A DNA stretch of 12,687 bases from JAENZQ01 sp964553505. Its GTDB lineage: Bacteria; Bacillota; Clostridia; Peptostreptococcales; JAAYPU01. The translations under genes were made by a program, and so were the position numbers. Below the pieces are notes generated by a model. It saw only the letters and a list, made by a program, of their open reading frames with translations, was not told the DNA's origin and did no database searches. Location: assembly GCA_964553505.1 (NCBI GenBank), contig CAZKKX010000067.1, forward strand, positions 1 through 12,687, in the 5' to 3' direction. Positions 5,701-12,648 of this stretch are shown piece after piece; position 1 is the stretch's first letter; each line of letters begins with the position of its first letter.

Positions 5701-7131
5701 TTGACAGATAGATTTGAAAATCCATTGATTACTCGATATTCAAGTGCCGAAATGTCTTCTGTTTTTTCTTCCGATGAGAAGTTTAAAATGTGGAGAACAC
5801 TTTGGATTGCTTTGGCTGAATCAGAAAAAGAATTGGGGATTAATATTTCTGAAGAGCAGATAAATGAATTGAAAAGATACCAATCGCAGATCAACTATGA
5901 GGATGCCGTCAAAAGGGAAAAGGAAGTCCGGCATGATGTTATGGCACATGTATATGCTTATGGTTTGCAATGTCCAAAAGCAAAAGCTATTATACATCTT
6001 GGTGCAACAAGTGCATATGTCGGAGATAATACAGATATTATTATAATAAAAAAAGCGCTGCTGATTATTCGAAGAAAATTAGTTTGCCTTCTAAATGAAT
6101 TAAGCAAATTTGCTAAGCAGTATAAAGATCTTCCAACATTAGGATTTACTCACTTCCAACCGGCTCAGCTTACTACGGTAGGAAAAAGAGCTTCTTTATG
6201 GATGATGGATTTCCTTTTAGATTATGAGGAAGTACAAAATCTTATAGAAAATTTGATGTTAAGAGGGGTAAAAGGAACAACCGGTACACAAGCGAGTTTT
6301 TTGAAGTTGTTTGAAGGCGATCATAATAAAGTCAAAAAGTTGGATCAATTGGTGGTCAAAAAATTAGGGTTCAAAAAATCGATACCTGTATCCGGGCAAA
6401 CTTACACAAGGAAGATAGATTATAAAGTGCTTTCTGCTTTGAGCGGTATTGCTCAAAGTATTCATAAAATGACAAACGATATAAGGCTCCTTCAGCATTT
6501 AAAAGAAATTGAAGAGCCTTTTGAAAAAAATCAAATTGGATCTTCTGCTATGGCATATAAAAGGAATCCCATGAGAAGTGAACGTGCGGCCTCATTGTCC
6601 AGGTATATAATAAACGGAACTGCCAATACTGCCATGACTTCTGCAACCCAATGGTTCGAAAGGACTTTAGATGATTCTGCTAATAGAAGGATTGTAATAC
6701 CTGAAAGTTTTATGGCGGCAGATGCCGTGTTGGATATAAGCATAAATGTTTGCAGTGGTTTTGTTGTACATGAAAAGGTCATCCGACAACATATTATGAA
6801 TGAACTTCCTTTTATGGTAACTGAGAATATTATCATGGAATCTGTTAAAAAGGGAGGAGACCGTCAGGAGCTTCATGAAAAAATCAGAAAGCATTCTATG
6901 GAAGCCTCGAAAAGGGTAAAAGATGAAGGAAAGGACAACGATCTCCTTGATAGGATATTAATGGATGAATTATTTAATCTTACAGAAAAAGATTTAAAAA
7001 GTCTAATGACACCGGAACGATTTATAGGAAGAGCATCCGAACAGGTCGAGGAATTTATTTCAGAATACATTGAGCCTATTTTAAAAAGACATAATAATGA
7101 GACAGGTCCAAAAGTTGAATTAAAAGTTTAA
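5701..7131 (+). CDS. purB: Adenylosuccinate lyase
   Basis: This cytoplasmic enzyme cleaves fumarate from SAICAR in purine synthesis and from adenylosuccinate in AMP formation. The 476-residue length fits the longer PurB subgroup found in clostridia. The superfamily signature is clear: GSSAMAYKRNPMRSE at about residues 280-294. Other PurB landmarks are HDVMAHVYAYG (about 79-89), HLGATSAYVGDNTD (about 99-112) and the catalytic-region FTHFQPAQLTTVGKR (about 148-162). The start is TTG, because an in-frame TGA lies 6 bases upstream and the conserved TDRFENPLITRYSS segment begins right after it. It sits 25 bases upstream of proA on the same strand, apart from other purine genes, and may be transcribed with the proline genes. 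Confidence 0.93.
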   Translation: MTDRFENPLITRYSSAEMSSVFSSDEKFKMWRTLWIALAESEKELGINISEEQINELKRYQSQINYEDAVKREKEVRHDVMAHVYAYGLQCPKAKAIIHLGATSAYVGDNTDIIIIKKALLIIRRKLVCLLNELSKFAKQYKDLPTLGFTHFQPAQLTTVGKRASLWMMDFLLDYEEVQNLIENLMLRGVKGTTGTQASFLKLFEGDHNKVKKLDQLVVKKLGFKKSIPVSGQTYTRKIDYKVLSALSGIAQSIHKMTNDIRLLQHLKEIEEPFEKNQIGSSAMAYKRNPMRSERAASLSRYIINGTANTAMTSATQWFERTLDDSANRRIVIPESFMAADAVLDISINVCSGFVVHEKVIRQHIMNELPFMVTENIIMESVKKGGDRQELHEKIRKHSMEASKRVKDEGKDNDLLDRILMDELFNLTEKDLKSLMTPERFIGRASEQVEEFISEYIEPILKRHNNETGPKVELKV

Positions 7132-7156
7132 GATAAAGAGATGAAAGGAGTTTGAA

Positions 7157-8398
7157 ATGTCAGAGATCGTACAGAAAGGAAAGATATTAAAAAGGGCTTC
7201 AAAGTTTTTGGGCGGATCAAATACAAAGGTCAAAAATGAGGCATTAAAAAAAGTATCGGAAAGTCTGTGGGAATATAAGGAATTGATTCTCATGGAAAAC
7301 AAGAAGGATATTGAGAAAGCCATCAAAACGGGAATGAAAGAAAGCCTTATTGATCGCCTAAGGTTAACAGAACAGCGAATTCAGGATATGATAGAAGGTA
7401 TTAAAACGGTTATAGATTTAAAAGATCCCGTATGGCAAAGTAAAGAAGTATGGACTCTTGACAACGGGTTGAATATAAGTAAAATGTCTGTTCCTTTGGG
7501 AGTCATTGGGATTATATATGAATCCAGACCTAATGTTACAGTGGATGCTTTTGCATTAGCACTTAAAAGTGGAAATTGCATTCTTTTGAGAGGAAGCTCT
7601 TCTGCAATTTTTTCAAATAAGGCGTTGGTATATGCTATTAAACAAGGGCTACGAAAAAGCGTTGTTTCCGAAGATGCAATTCAGTTAATAGAAGACACCT
7701 CAAGAGAATCTGTTGTAGAGATGCTCAAGCTGAATGAGTATATTGATTTGATAATTCCAAGAGGAGGCAGTGGGCTAATCCAATCCGTTGTAAAAAACGC
7801 AACAGTTCCAACAATTGAAACAGGGGTAGGCAATTGTCATCTGTTTATTGATGAAACTGCAAAAATAGAAAAAGCGGTGGAGATAGTTGTCAATGCAAAA
7901 ACTCAAAGACCTGGAGTATGTAATGCCTGTGAAACGGTACTGGTGCACAGGAGTATTTCAGAAAAGTTTTTGCCGCTTTTGAAAGAAGCATTGACGCCGA
8001 ATGTTGAAATACGAGGATGTATACTTACAAAACAAATTATTGATGTTAATGAAGCTACTGAAAGAGATTGGCAAGAAGAATACTTGGATTATATTTTAGC
8101 CGTTAAAATTGTCAGTGATGTGGATGAAGCGATTTCTCACATTGAAAAATACGGAACGAAACACTCCGAAAGTATTATTACCGAAGATTACTCTAATTCA
8201 GAAAAGTTTTTACGTGAAATTGATGCTGCATCTGTTTATGTCAATGCTTCTACCAGGTTTACAGACGGTGGTGTATTTGGCTTTGGATGCGAAATGGGAA
8301 TCAGCACCCAAAAAATGCATGCTAGAGGACCTATGGGACTAAATGAACTTGTTACAGTTAAATATGTGATAAGAGGAAATGGACAAATCAGGGAATAA
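7157..8398 (+). CDS. proA: Gamma-glutamyl phosphate reductase (glutamate-5-semialdehyde dehydrogenase)
   Basis: This enzyme catalyses the second step of proline synthesis: NADPH-dependent reduction of glutamyl-5-phosphate to glutamate semialdehyde. At 413 residues it is full length. Family features are VPLGVIGIIYESRPNVTVDA (about 112-131), LRGSSSAIFSN, the nucleotide-binding PRGGSGLI, and the catalytic cysteine Cys255 in QRPGVCNACET; a second cysteine follows three residues later. The end has GVFGFGCEMGISTQKMHARGPMG in pieces, typical of ProA. An AAAGGAG site precedes the ATG. It is followed 11 bases later by proB. The order proA-proB is the reverse of the common proB-proA. All catalytic features are intact. 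Confidence 0.96.
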   Translation: MSEIVQKGKILKRASKFLGGSNTKVKNEALKKVSESLWEYKELILMENKKDIEKAIKTGMKESLIDRLRLTEQRIQDMIEGIKTVIDLKDPVWQSKEVWTLDNGLNISKMSVPLGVIGIIYESRPNVTVDAFALALKSGNCILLRGSSSAIFSNKALVYAIKQGLRKSVVSEDAIQLIEDTSRESVVEMLKLNEYIDLIIPRGGSGLIQSVVKNATVPTIETGVGNCHLFIDETAKIEKAVEIVVNAKTQRPGVCNACETVLVHRSISEKFLPLLKEALTPNVEIRGCILTKQIIDVNEATERDWQEEYLDYILAVKIVSDVDEAISHIEKYGTKHSESIITEDYSNSEKFLREIDAASVYVNASTRFTDGGVFGFGCEMGISTQKMHARGPMGLNELVTVKYVIRGNGQIRE

Positions 8399-8409
8399 GA
8401 GGGAAATAA

Positions 8410-9201
8410 ATGATAAGTGAAATAATTAAAAATAGCCGTAAAATAGTTATTAAAATAGGGAGCAACACATTATCAAACAATGAAGGACAGATAAATGAAG
8501 CTTTGTTACACAATATCGGAAAACAGATTCATCAATTAATTCAAATGCATAAACAAGTTGTGGTTGTATCTTCTGGGGCAAGAATCGCCGGAACAGCAGC
8601 GATAAATAAATGGTTGAGAAAAGAAGACATGCATTATAAACAAGCTCTTTGTGCCATAGGGCAAGTGGAGTTAATGAATGCATATAAACAAGTTTTTGCT
8701 CAGTACAGTATACATATTGGGCAGATGCTGTTGACACGGGACGATTTTCTTGATTCACACAGAACCTTAAATATTCGGAACACTTTGTTTACTTTGGTGG
8801 ATGAGGGTGTTATCCCAATAGTCAATGAGAATGATACTGTCAGCGTAGAAGAAATTACCATAGGAGATAATGATTCCCTTGCAGCCTATACAGCTAATCT
8901 GTGGAATGCAGATTTGTTAATTATGATGAGTGATATCGATGGGGTTTATACTAAAGATCCAAAAAATGATAAAGAAGCATGTTTAATCAAAGAAATAAAT
9001 GATATCGATTTAGTAAAAACACAAATTGAAATGAACGGTAAGAGTGAATTTGGAACCGGTGGAATACAAACTAAAATTGAAGCAGCCAGAAAGGTCAATG
9101 ATTACGGCGTTCCAATGATTTTATCCAATGGCAGAAAGGCAGATATACTTATTGACCTGCTGAACAATAAAGAGTGTGCAACTCTTTTTATGAGGAGGTA
9201 A
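8410..9201 (+). CDS. proB: Glutamate 5-kinase, short form lacking the PUA domain
   Basis: This enzyme phosphorylates glutamate with ATP, the first and usually feedback-inhibited step of proline synthesis. The 263-residue product is the amino-acid kinase domain alone; E. coli ProB has about 100 more residues forming a PUA domain. Motifs in order are VIKIGSNTL (about 13-21), VVSSGA (about 52-57), QALCAIGQVELM, HIGQMLLTRDDF, VNENDTVS (about 138-145), GDNDSLAAYTANLWNADLLIMMSDIDGVYTKDP in pieces (from about 152), and FGTGGIQTKIEAA. After SSGA this protein reads RIAGTAAI, where most ProB proteins I recall read IAAG, a modest local divergence. It ends with two AGG arginine codons that double as the ribosome binding site of proC. 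Confidence 0.94.
   Translation: MISEIIKNSRKIVIKIGSNTLSNNEGQINEALLHNIGKQIHQLIQMHKQVVVVSSGARIAGTAAINKWLRKEDMHYKQALCAIGQVELMNAYKQVFAQYSIHIGQMLLTRDDFLDSHRTLNIRNTLFTLVDEGVIPIVNENDTVSVEEITIGDNDSLAAYTANLWNADLLIMMSDIDGVYTKDPKNDKEACLIKEINDIDLVKTQIEMNGKSEFGTGGIQTKIEAARKVNDYGVPMILSNGRKADILIDLLNNKECATLFMRR
9193..9198 (+). promoter_or_regulatory. proC ribosome binding site formed by the last codons of proB
   Basis: AGGAGG encodes the final two arginines of ProB and lies 7 bases before the proC ATG at 9206. This suggests that translation of proB and proC is linked. Confidence 0.75.
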
Positions 9202-9205
9202 TAAA

Positions 9206-10006
9206 ATGAAAACAGGTTTTGTTGGGACAGGCAATATGGGGACTGCGTTGATTAAAGGATATATCAAACAAAATGAGAATAACAAAAATGATATTTATGC
9301 TTATGATAAACTGCCGGATAAATTAGATGAGCTGGTTCGCGAATGTGGTATTCATTCTTGCGATTCTATTAAGGCGATAGTCAAAGAATGTGATATTATA
9401 ATCTTATCTGTAAAACCGGATGTGTATGCTTATGTTTTAGAAGAAATTAACCAATATATAGAAAGCAAACATGTTTTGGTATCAATTGCAGCCGGTATTA
9501 CAATACGATATATTGAAAGCTTTTTTATAATTCCTGCCAAGGTTGTTCGGACGATGCCCAATACACCTGCTTTAGTAAGTGAAGGAATTACGGCTTTATC
9601 GGGAAATACAAATATATCGGAAAAAGAGTTAAACTGTGTTAGAAATATTTTTTCAGCAGTTGGAAAGACTGAAATTATCGAAGAAAAACTCATGGATGTT
9701 ATTCCCGCAGTAAGCGGAAGCAGCCCGGCTTACGTGTATATGTTTATTGAAGCTCTTGCAGATGGTGCTGTTATGCAAGGAATGCCGAGAAAACAGGCAT
9801 ATCAATTTGCAGCACAGTCGGTTTTAGGAGCTGCTAAAATGGTTTTAGAGACAAAAAAACATCCTGGAGAGTTGAAGGACATGGTTTGCTCTCCGGGAGG
9901 AACTACAATTGAAGCGGTGGCTTCGTTAGAAAAAAATGGTGTAAGGAGTGCTGTTATTGAAGCAGTTAAAGCATGCACAGAGAAAAGCATAAAAATGAAA
10001 AAATAA
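9206..10006 (+). CDS. proC: Pyrroline-5-carboxylate reductase
   Basis: This enzyme catalyses the last step of proline synthesis: NAD(P)H reduction of pyrroline-5-carboxylate to proline. The 266-residue length is standard. The N-terminal Rossmann motif is GFVGTGNMGTAL (residues 4-15), followed by LSVKPDVY, SIAAGITI and VVRTMPNTPALVSEGITAL. The C-terminal dimerisation and substrate-binding domain carries AVSGSSPAYVYMFIEALADG, HPGELKDMVCSPGGTTIEA and the terminal KACTEKS. With proA and proB it completes the route from glutamate to proline within one run of genes. It starts 4 bases after the proB stop and ends 10 bases before the Nudix gene. Confidence 0.97.
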   Translation: MKTGFVGTGNMGTALIKGYIKQNENNKNDIYAYDKLPDKLDELVRECGIHSCDSIKAIVKECDIIILSVKPDVYAYVLEEINQYIESKHVLVSIAAGITIRYIESFFIIPAKVVRTMPNTPALVSEGITALSGNTNISEKELNCVRNIFSAVGKTEIIEEKLMDVIPAVSGSSPAYVYMFIEALADGAVMQGMPRKQAYQFAAQSVLGAAKMVLETKKHPGELKDMVCSPGGTTIEAVASLEKNGVRSAVIEAVKACTEKSIKMKK

Positions 10007-10016
10007 GGAGTTTATA

Positions 10017-10559
10017 ATGGTCTTTCATGAAACTACGCTCAGCAGAAAAGAGATATTTAAAGGTAAAATAATCAACGTTCATGTTGATAAAATACGAACA
10101 AAAGACGGCGGAGAGTCTTTCAGAGAGATTGTCGAGCATCCCGGAGGGGTGGCTGTTGTGGCTTTGGTAAATGGGAAAATGGTATTAGTTAAGCAATTCA
10201 GAAAAGCTGCAGATAAAGTGCTTTTGGAAATTCCGGCAGGCAAAATAGAAAAAGGAGAATCTCCGGAAAAAACAGCAGTTCGCGAGCTGAAAGAAGAAAC
10301 AGGATATACGGCAACTCGAATAAAACATCTTTTTACTTTTTATTCTTCTCCCGGTTTTTCTTCAGAAAAAATCTATTTGTACTTGGCCGAGAATCTTATT
10401 TCCGGAGATGCAGAACCTGATGAGAATGAACATGTGGAAATGGTTCAATACGATATAGATACACTATTAAAAATGATTGAAAAAGGAGAGATTATTGACG
10501 GGAAAACCATTGTTGCGATACAGGTTGTTTATAACCTTAAAATGAATAATGAATTATAA
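10017..10559 (+). CDS. nudF: Nudix hydrolase, ADP-ribose pyrophosphatase type
   Basis: This is a 180-residue cytoplasmic hydrolase that probably splits ADP-ribose to AMP and ribose-5-phosphate. The Nudix box is complete and fits G-x5-E-x7-REUxEExGU: it starts at Gly75 (GKIEKGESPEKTAV) and continues with Arg89 and Glu90 in RELKEETGY. The ADPRase subfamily is suggested by EHPGGVAVVALV before the box, VKQFRKAADKVLLEIPAG just before it, and SPGFSSEKIYLYLAENL after it. An AAGGAG site precedes the ATG. It is the last gene of the purB-pro run. A Nudix gene of this type near spoIIM and xerD is also what I recall from Bacillus. Substrate choice within the Nudix family cannot be settled by sequence alone. 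Confidence 0.9.
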   Translation: MVFHETTLSRKEIFKGKIINVHVDKIRTKDGGESFREIVEHPGGVAVVALVNGKMVLVKQFRKAADKVLLEIPAGKIEKGESPEKTAVRELKEETGYTATRIKHLFTFYSSPGFSSEKIYLYLAENLISGDAEPDENEHVEMVQYDIDTLLKMIEKGEIIDGKTIVAIQVVYNLKMNNEL

Positions 10560-10577
10560 CAATTAATAATTAATATA

Positions 10578-10603
10578 GAGAATTTGCCACCGGGCAAATT
10601 CTC
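10578..10603 (+). terminator. Hairpin after the Nudix gene, possible terminator
   Basis: A perfect 11-base stem, GAGAATTTGCC with GGCAAATTCTC, closes a 4-base ACCG loop, 18 bases after the Nudix stop. It is followed by AGATTCTGT rather than a true T-run, so termination may be weak. Confidence 0.55.
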
Positions 10604-10611
10604 AGATTCTG

Positions 10612-10663
10612 TCCCACTGACCCCCTGCCCCTGTAACCCACTGACCCTCTAACCTTCTAACCA
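10612..10663. repeat. C-rich, G-poor intergenic tract with direct repeats
   Basis: In an otherwise AT-rich gap, the plus strand is C-rich with few G. CCCACTGACCC occurs at 10613-10623 and again at 10637-10647, a 24-base period, and TCTAACC at 10648-10654 and 10656-10662, an 8-base period. No reading frame was seen. The rest of the 257-base gap (10560-10816) holds only the hairpin before it, the GC-rich palindrome after it, and AT-rich sequence with no clear promoter. Confidence 0.6.
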
Positions 10664-10756
10664 TTCATAAATTTTCTCGGACAAATAGTAATAAATAGTA
10701 TGTGACAAGCATATTTTTTACTAAACAGAAGAATTTAATACCTTATTATTCTGGTC

Positions 10757-10782
10757 GCAGGGGCGCTTGGTAAGCGCCCATT
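10757..10782. repeat. GC-rich palindrome upstream of spoIIM
   Basis: GGGCGCTT (10761-10768) and AAGCGCCC (10772-10779) form a perfect 8-base stem with a 3-base loop, preceded by TCGCAG. It lies 38 bases before the spoIIM ATG and is not followed by a T-run. Its general form, GNAGGG followed by an inverted repeat, resembles the palindrome at 12621-12648. Confidence 0.6.
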
Positions 10783-10803
10783 ATGGTTGAATTACAAGGT
10801 TGG

Positions 10804-10813
10804 AAAGGGTGAG
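10804..10813 (+). promoter_or_regulatory. Ribosome binding site deciding the spoIIM start
   Basis: AAAGGGTGAG lies 3 bases before the ATG at 10817, with its GGG core 7 bases away. An in-frame TTG at 10787 has no such site, and starting there would add ten residues lacking family character. Confidence 0.55.
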
Positions 10814-10816
10814 AGC

Positions 10817-11443
10817 ATGCGGAAAAAAGGAAAAGATATTTTTTCAGGGTATTTGGGAAGAAATGGTTTGAACCTGTGGTTTGCGTTGTTTTTTTTAGTT
10901 CTTGGTATTTCTATCGGGGCTTTTACCGAAAAGATGATGGGAACATCTCAAAAAAGCGAATTACTTACTTTCGTAAATACTTACTTTAATGTAATGCATT
11001 TAGATAGCCTTCCCAAAAGTGAAATATTTTTAAAATCTCTGATAAATAACTTTAAACTTCTCATTATTATTTTCTTGTCCGGCTCGGCTGTTATTGGTTT
11101 TCCCATTGCAATTGGAGCGTTGACTTTTAGGGGGATCACCATTGGATTTGCGGCGGCATTTTTCATGGAAGAAATGAAGATGAAAGGTTTAATGCTTTCA
11201 ATTTTCTCTATACTGCCTCAGAATCTAGTTTTTTTACCTGCTTATGTTATTGCAGCGGCTGTTTCGATTGGGTTTTCGTGGAGCATTCTTTATAAAAAAG
11301 GGCATAGTCAGAATAAAGGATATATGCAATATTTTTTACCATATGTTTCAATTTTCACTGTGTTAGCAGGTGTATTTATTGTAGGTTGTATCATTGAATC
11401 TTATATATGTCCAATCCTTATTAAAATGATTGTTGCCATTTGA
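10817..11443 (+). CDS. spoIIM: Stage II sporulation protein M (SpoIIM)
   Basis: SpoIIM is the membrane scaffold of the SpoIID-SpoIIM-SpoIIP complex, which thins septal peptidoglycan and drives engulfment of the forespore. From the ATG at 10817 the product is 208 residues, close to the roughly 214 of B. subtilis. The N-terminus is basic (MRKKGKD). Hydrophobic segments lie at about 20-36, 80-102, 104-117, 126-158 and 174-197, giving an estimated five membrane passes. Typical family segments are the GxSIGAF-like GISIGAFTEK after the first span, FRGITIGFAAAF, and ILPQNLVFLPAYVIAA in the core. No clear sigma-E promoter was found in the preceding gap. It lies between the Nudix gene and xerD on the same strand. 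Together with spoVS it supports a spore-forming host. Confidence 0.92.
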   Translation: MRKKGKDIFSGYLGRNGLNLWFALFFLVLGISIGAFTEKMMGTSQKSELLTFVNTYFNVMHLDSLPKSEIFLKSLINNFKLLIIIFLSGSAVIGFPIAIGALTFRGITIGFAAAFFMEEMKMKGLMLSIFSILPQNLVFLPAYVIAAAVSIGFSWSILYKKGHSQNKGYMQYFLPYVSIFTVLAGVFIVGCIIESYICPILIKMIVAI

Positions 11444-11543
11444 GCAAAGCATGCAATTAATTTAACTGAAAATACTTAAATGTTTAGTTCAATTCTTAAC
11501 TTTTTGTTTTCACTTCTCTATTCTTTTTATTAAAAAATTACTG

Positions 11544-11549
11544 TATAAT
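11544..11549 (+). promoter_or_regulatory. Possible -10 element of an xerD promoter
   Basis: A perfect TATAAT lies 32 bases before the xerD ATG, just after the A/T-rich gap following spoIIM. No good -35 is seen at 16-18 bases; the nearest, TTCTTT at 11521-11526, is poor. Confidence 0.4.
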
Positions 11550-11570
11550 ATAACTAAAGATTGGAAAAAC

Positions 11571-11575
11571 AGGAG
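11571..11575 (+). promoter_or_regulatory. Ribosome binding site deciding the xerD start
   Basis: AGGAG ends 6 bases before the ATG at 11582. An in-frame TTG at 11561 precedes this site and would fold it into the coding region, so the ATG is preferred. Confidence 0.75.
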
Positions 11576-11581
11576 AGAAAA

Positions 11582-12466
11582 ATGAAAGAGATAATAGATC
11601 AATATATGGGATATTTGATATCTGAAAAAGAGCTTTCTAAAAATTCGTTGAATGCTTATAAAAGAGATGTGGAAAATTTTTTAATATATTTGGATAACAA
11701 GTATAATTGTAAGCTGAATGAAATAAATAAAACTCATATCATTTCTTATATTTTACAATTAAAGGGCCAGGGAAGATCAACTTCCACCATATCGAGAAAT
11801 TTAGCATCCATTCGTTCTTTTTGCAGATATCTCATACTCAAGGGACTATTGAGCAGTGATCCGACTGTAAGCATTGATTCTCCGAAAATTCAAAAAAAGG
11901 TACCGGATTATTTATCCTTGGAAGAAGTTGAGTTGCTGTTAAGACAACCGAACCAATCAATCAAAGGAATAAGGGACAAAGCTATATTAGAAGTGCTTTA
12001 TGCAACCGGTATTCGTGTGTCTGAACTGGTAGATTTAACTTTAGATGATGCAAATCTAAAAATGGGTTTCTTGACTTGCAATGGCGAACATGGGCAAGCA
12101 AGAATTATTCCGTTAGGGCGTATTTCAAGACAAGCTTTGTCTGAATACATGAATGAAAGCCGTAACAAATTAGTAAGCAGCAATAATGAAAAAGCTCTTT
12201 TTGTGAATTATAATGGAGACAAATTAAGTCGTCAGGGTTTATGGAAAATAATAAAAGCTTATAAAGAAAAAGCAAAAATAAATAAAATAATAACACCACA
12301 AATTTTACGCCATTCTTTTGCTGTTCATTTGGTACAAAATGGTGCAGATCTAAAATCCGTACAGGAATTGTTAGGACATTCTGATATAGCTACAACACAG
12401 ATATACTCACAAATTATTAAAAATAGAATAAAGGAAGTATATGACAAAGCACACCCGAGAGCTTAA
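11582..12466 (+). CDS. xerD: Tyrosine recombinase XerD-like, with two catalytic positions substituted
   Basis: The 294-residue protein has the XerC/D layout: an N-terminal SAM-like core-binding domain (about 1-98, with ELSKNSLNAYKRDV) and a C-terminal catalytic domain (about 108-294) ending in the XerD-like HPRA. Xer recombinases resolve chromosome dimers at dif. Aligned by eye with E. coli XerD (R148, K172, H244, R247, H270, Y279), it keeps Arg145 (ATGIRVSEL), Arg243 and His266 (LLGHSDI), and the nucleophile Tyr275 (TTQIYSQ). The K172 position falls on Glu169 in NGEHGQARIIPLG, and the H244 position on Gln240 in TPQILRHSFA. The frame is intact and other signatures are normal. It may be a working variant, an impaired enzyme, or a paralogue. 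It lies just downstream of spoIIM, as the orthologue does in related spore formers. Confidence 0.88.
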   Translation: MKEIIDQYMGYLISEKELSKNSLNAYKRDVENFLIYLDNKYNCKLNEINKTHIISYILQLKGQGRSTSTISRNLASIRSFCRYLILKGLLSSDPTVSIDSPKIQKKVPDYLSLEEVELLLRQPNQSIKGIRDKAILEVLYATGIRVSELVDLTLDDANLKMGFLTCNGEHGQARIIPLGRISRQALSEYMNESRNKLVSSNNEKALFVNYNGDKLSRQGLWKIIKAYKEKAKINKIITPQILRHSFAVHLVQNGADLKSVQELLGHSDIATTQIYSQIIKNRIKEVYDKAHPRA

Positions 12467-12473
12467 TAAAATT

Positions 12474-12504
12474 AAGAATTAAGAATTATGATTTAAGATT
12501 TAAG
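12474..12504. repeat. Imperfect 7-base tandem repeat after xerD
   Basis: Units AAGAATT, AAGAATT, ATGATTT and AAGATTT followed by AAG run head to tail, starting 8 bases after the xerD stop. The first two units are identical. The remainder of the 221-base tail (12467-12687) shows no gene, only AT-rich sequence and the palindrome at 12621-12648. Confidence 0.6.
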
Positions 12505-12611
12505 TACAAATTTGTCAGAGTAAATTTTTATTTAAAATAGAAAGAAGAGTTATCGAGTATAAATGTAAAATAAGGGTAAATATAAATTATAAGTGTGGTA
12601 TGGCAGATAAA

Positions 12612-12648
12612 TGCGATTTGTAGGGATGGGCCTCTGTGCCCATCCGCA
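12612..12648. repeat. GC-rich palindrome near the right edge
   Basis: GGATGGGC (12624-12631) and GCCCATCC (12638-12645) form a perfect 8-base stem with the loop CTCTGT, and TGCG (12612-12615) can pair with CGCA (12645-12648) outside it. It is preceded by TTTGTAG and has no T-run, so it is more like a dispersed palindromic repeat than a terminator. Confidence 0.6.

Noticed and set aside
5523..5894. Minus-strand open frame over the spoVS terminator and the purB start
   Set aside because: It lies largely antisense to conserved purB codons, crosses a perfect terminator hairpin, and its product shows no family features.
6531..7070. Minus-strand open frames inside purB (6531-6836, 6667-6894, 6873-7070)
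   Set aside because: They are antisense to strongly conserved purB codons and have no recognisable motifs.
8109..8342. Second plus-strand open frame inside proA
   Set aside because: It overlaps conserved ProA C-terminal coding sequence in another frame and resembles no protein.
10708..10745. Possible sigma-E promoter for spoIIM (GCATATT at 10709-10715)
   Set aside because: The -35-like element is good, but no CATACA-like -10 lies at the right spacing; the nearest, AATACCTT, is about 21 bases away.
11455..11485. Weak stem (AACTGAA / TTTAGTT) after spoIIM as a terminator
   Set aside because: The stem is short with a 10-12 base loop and no T-run directly after it.
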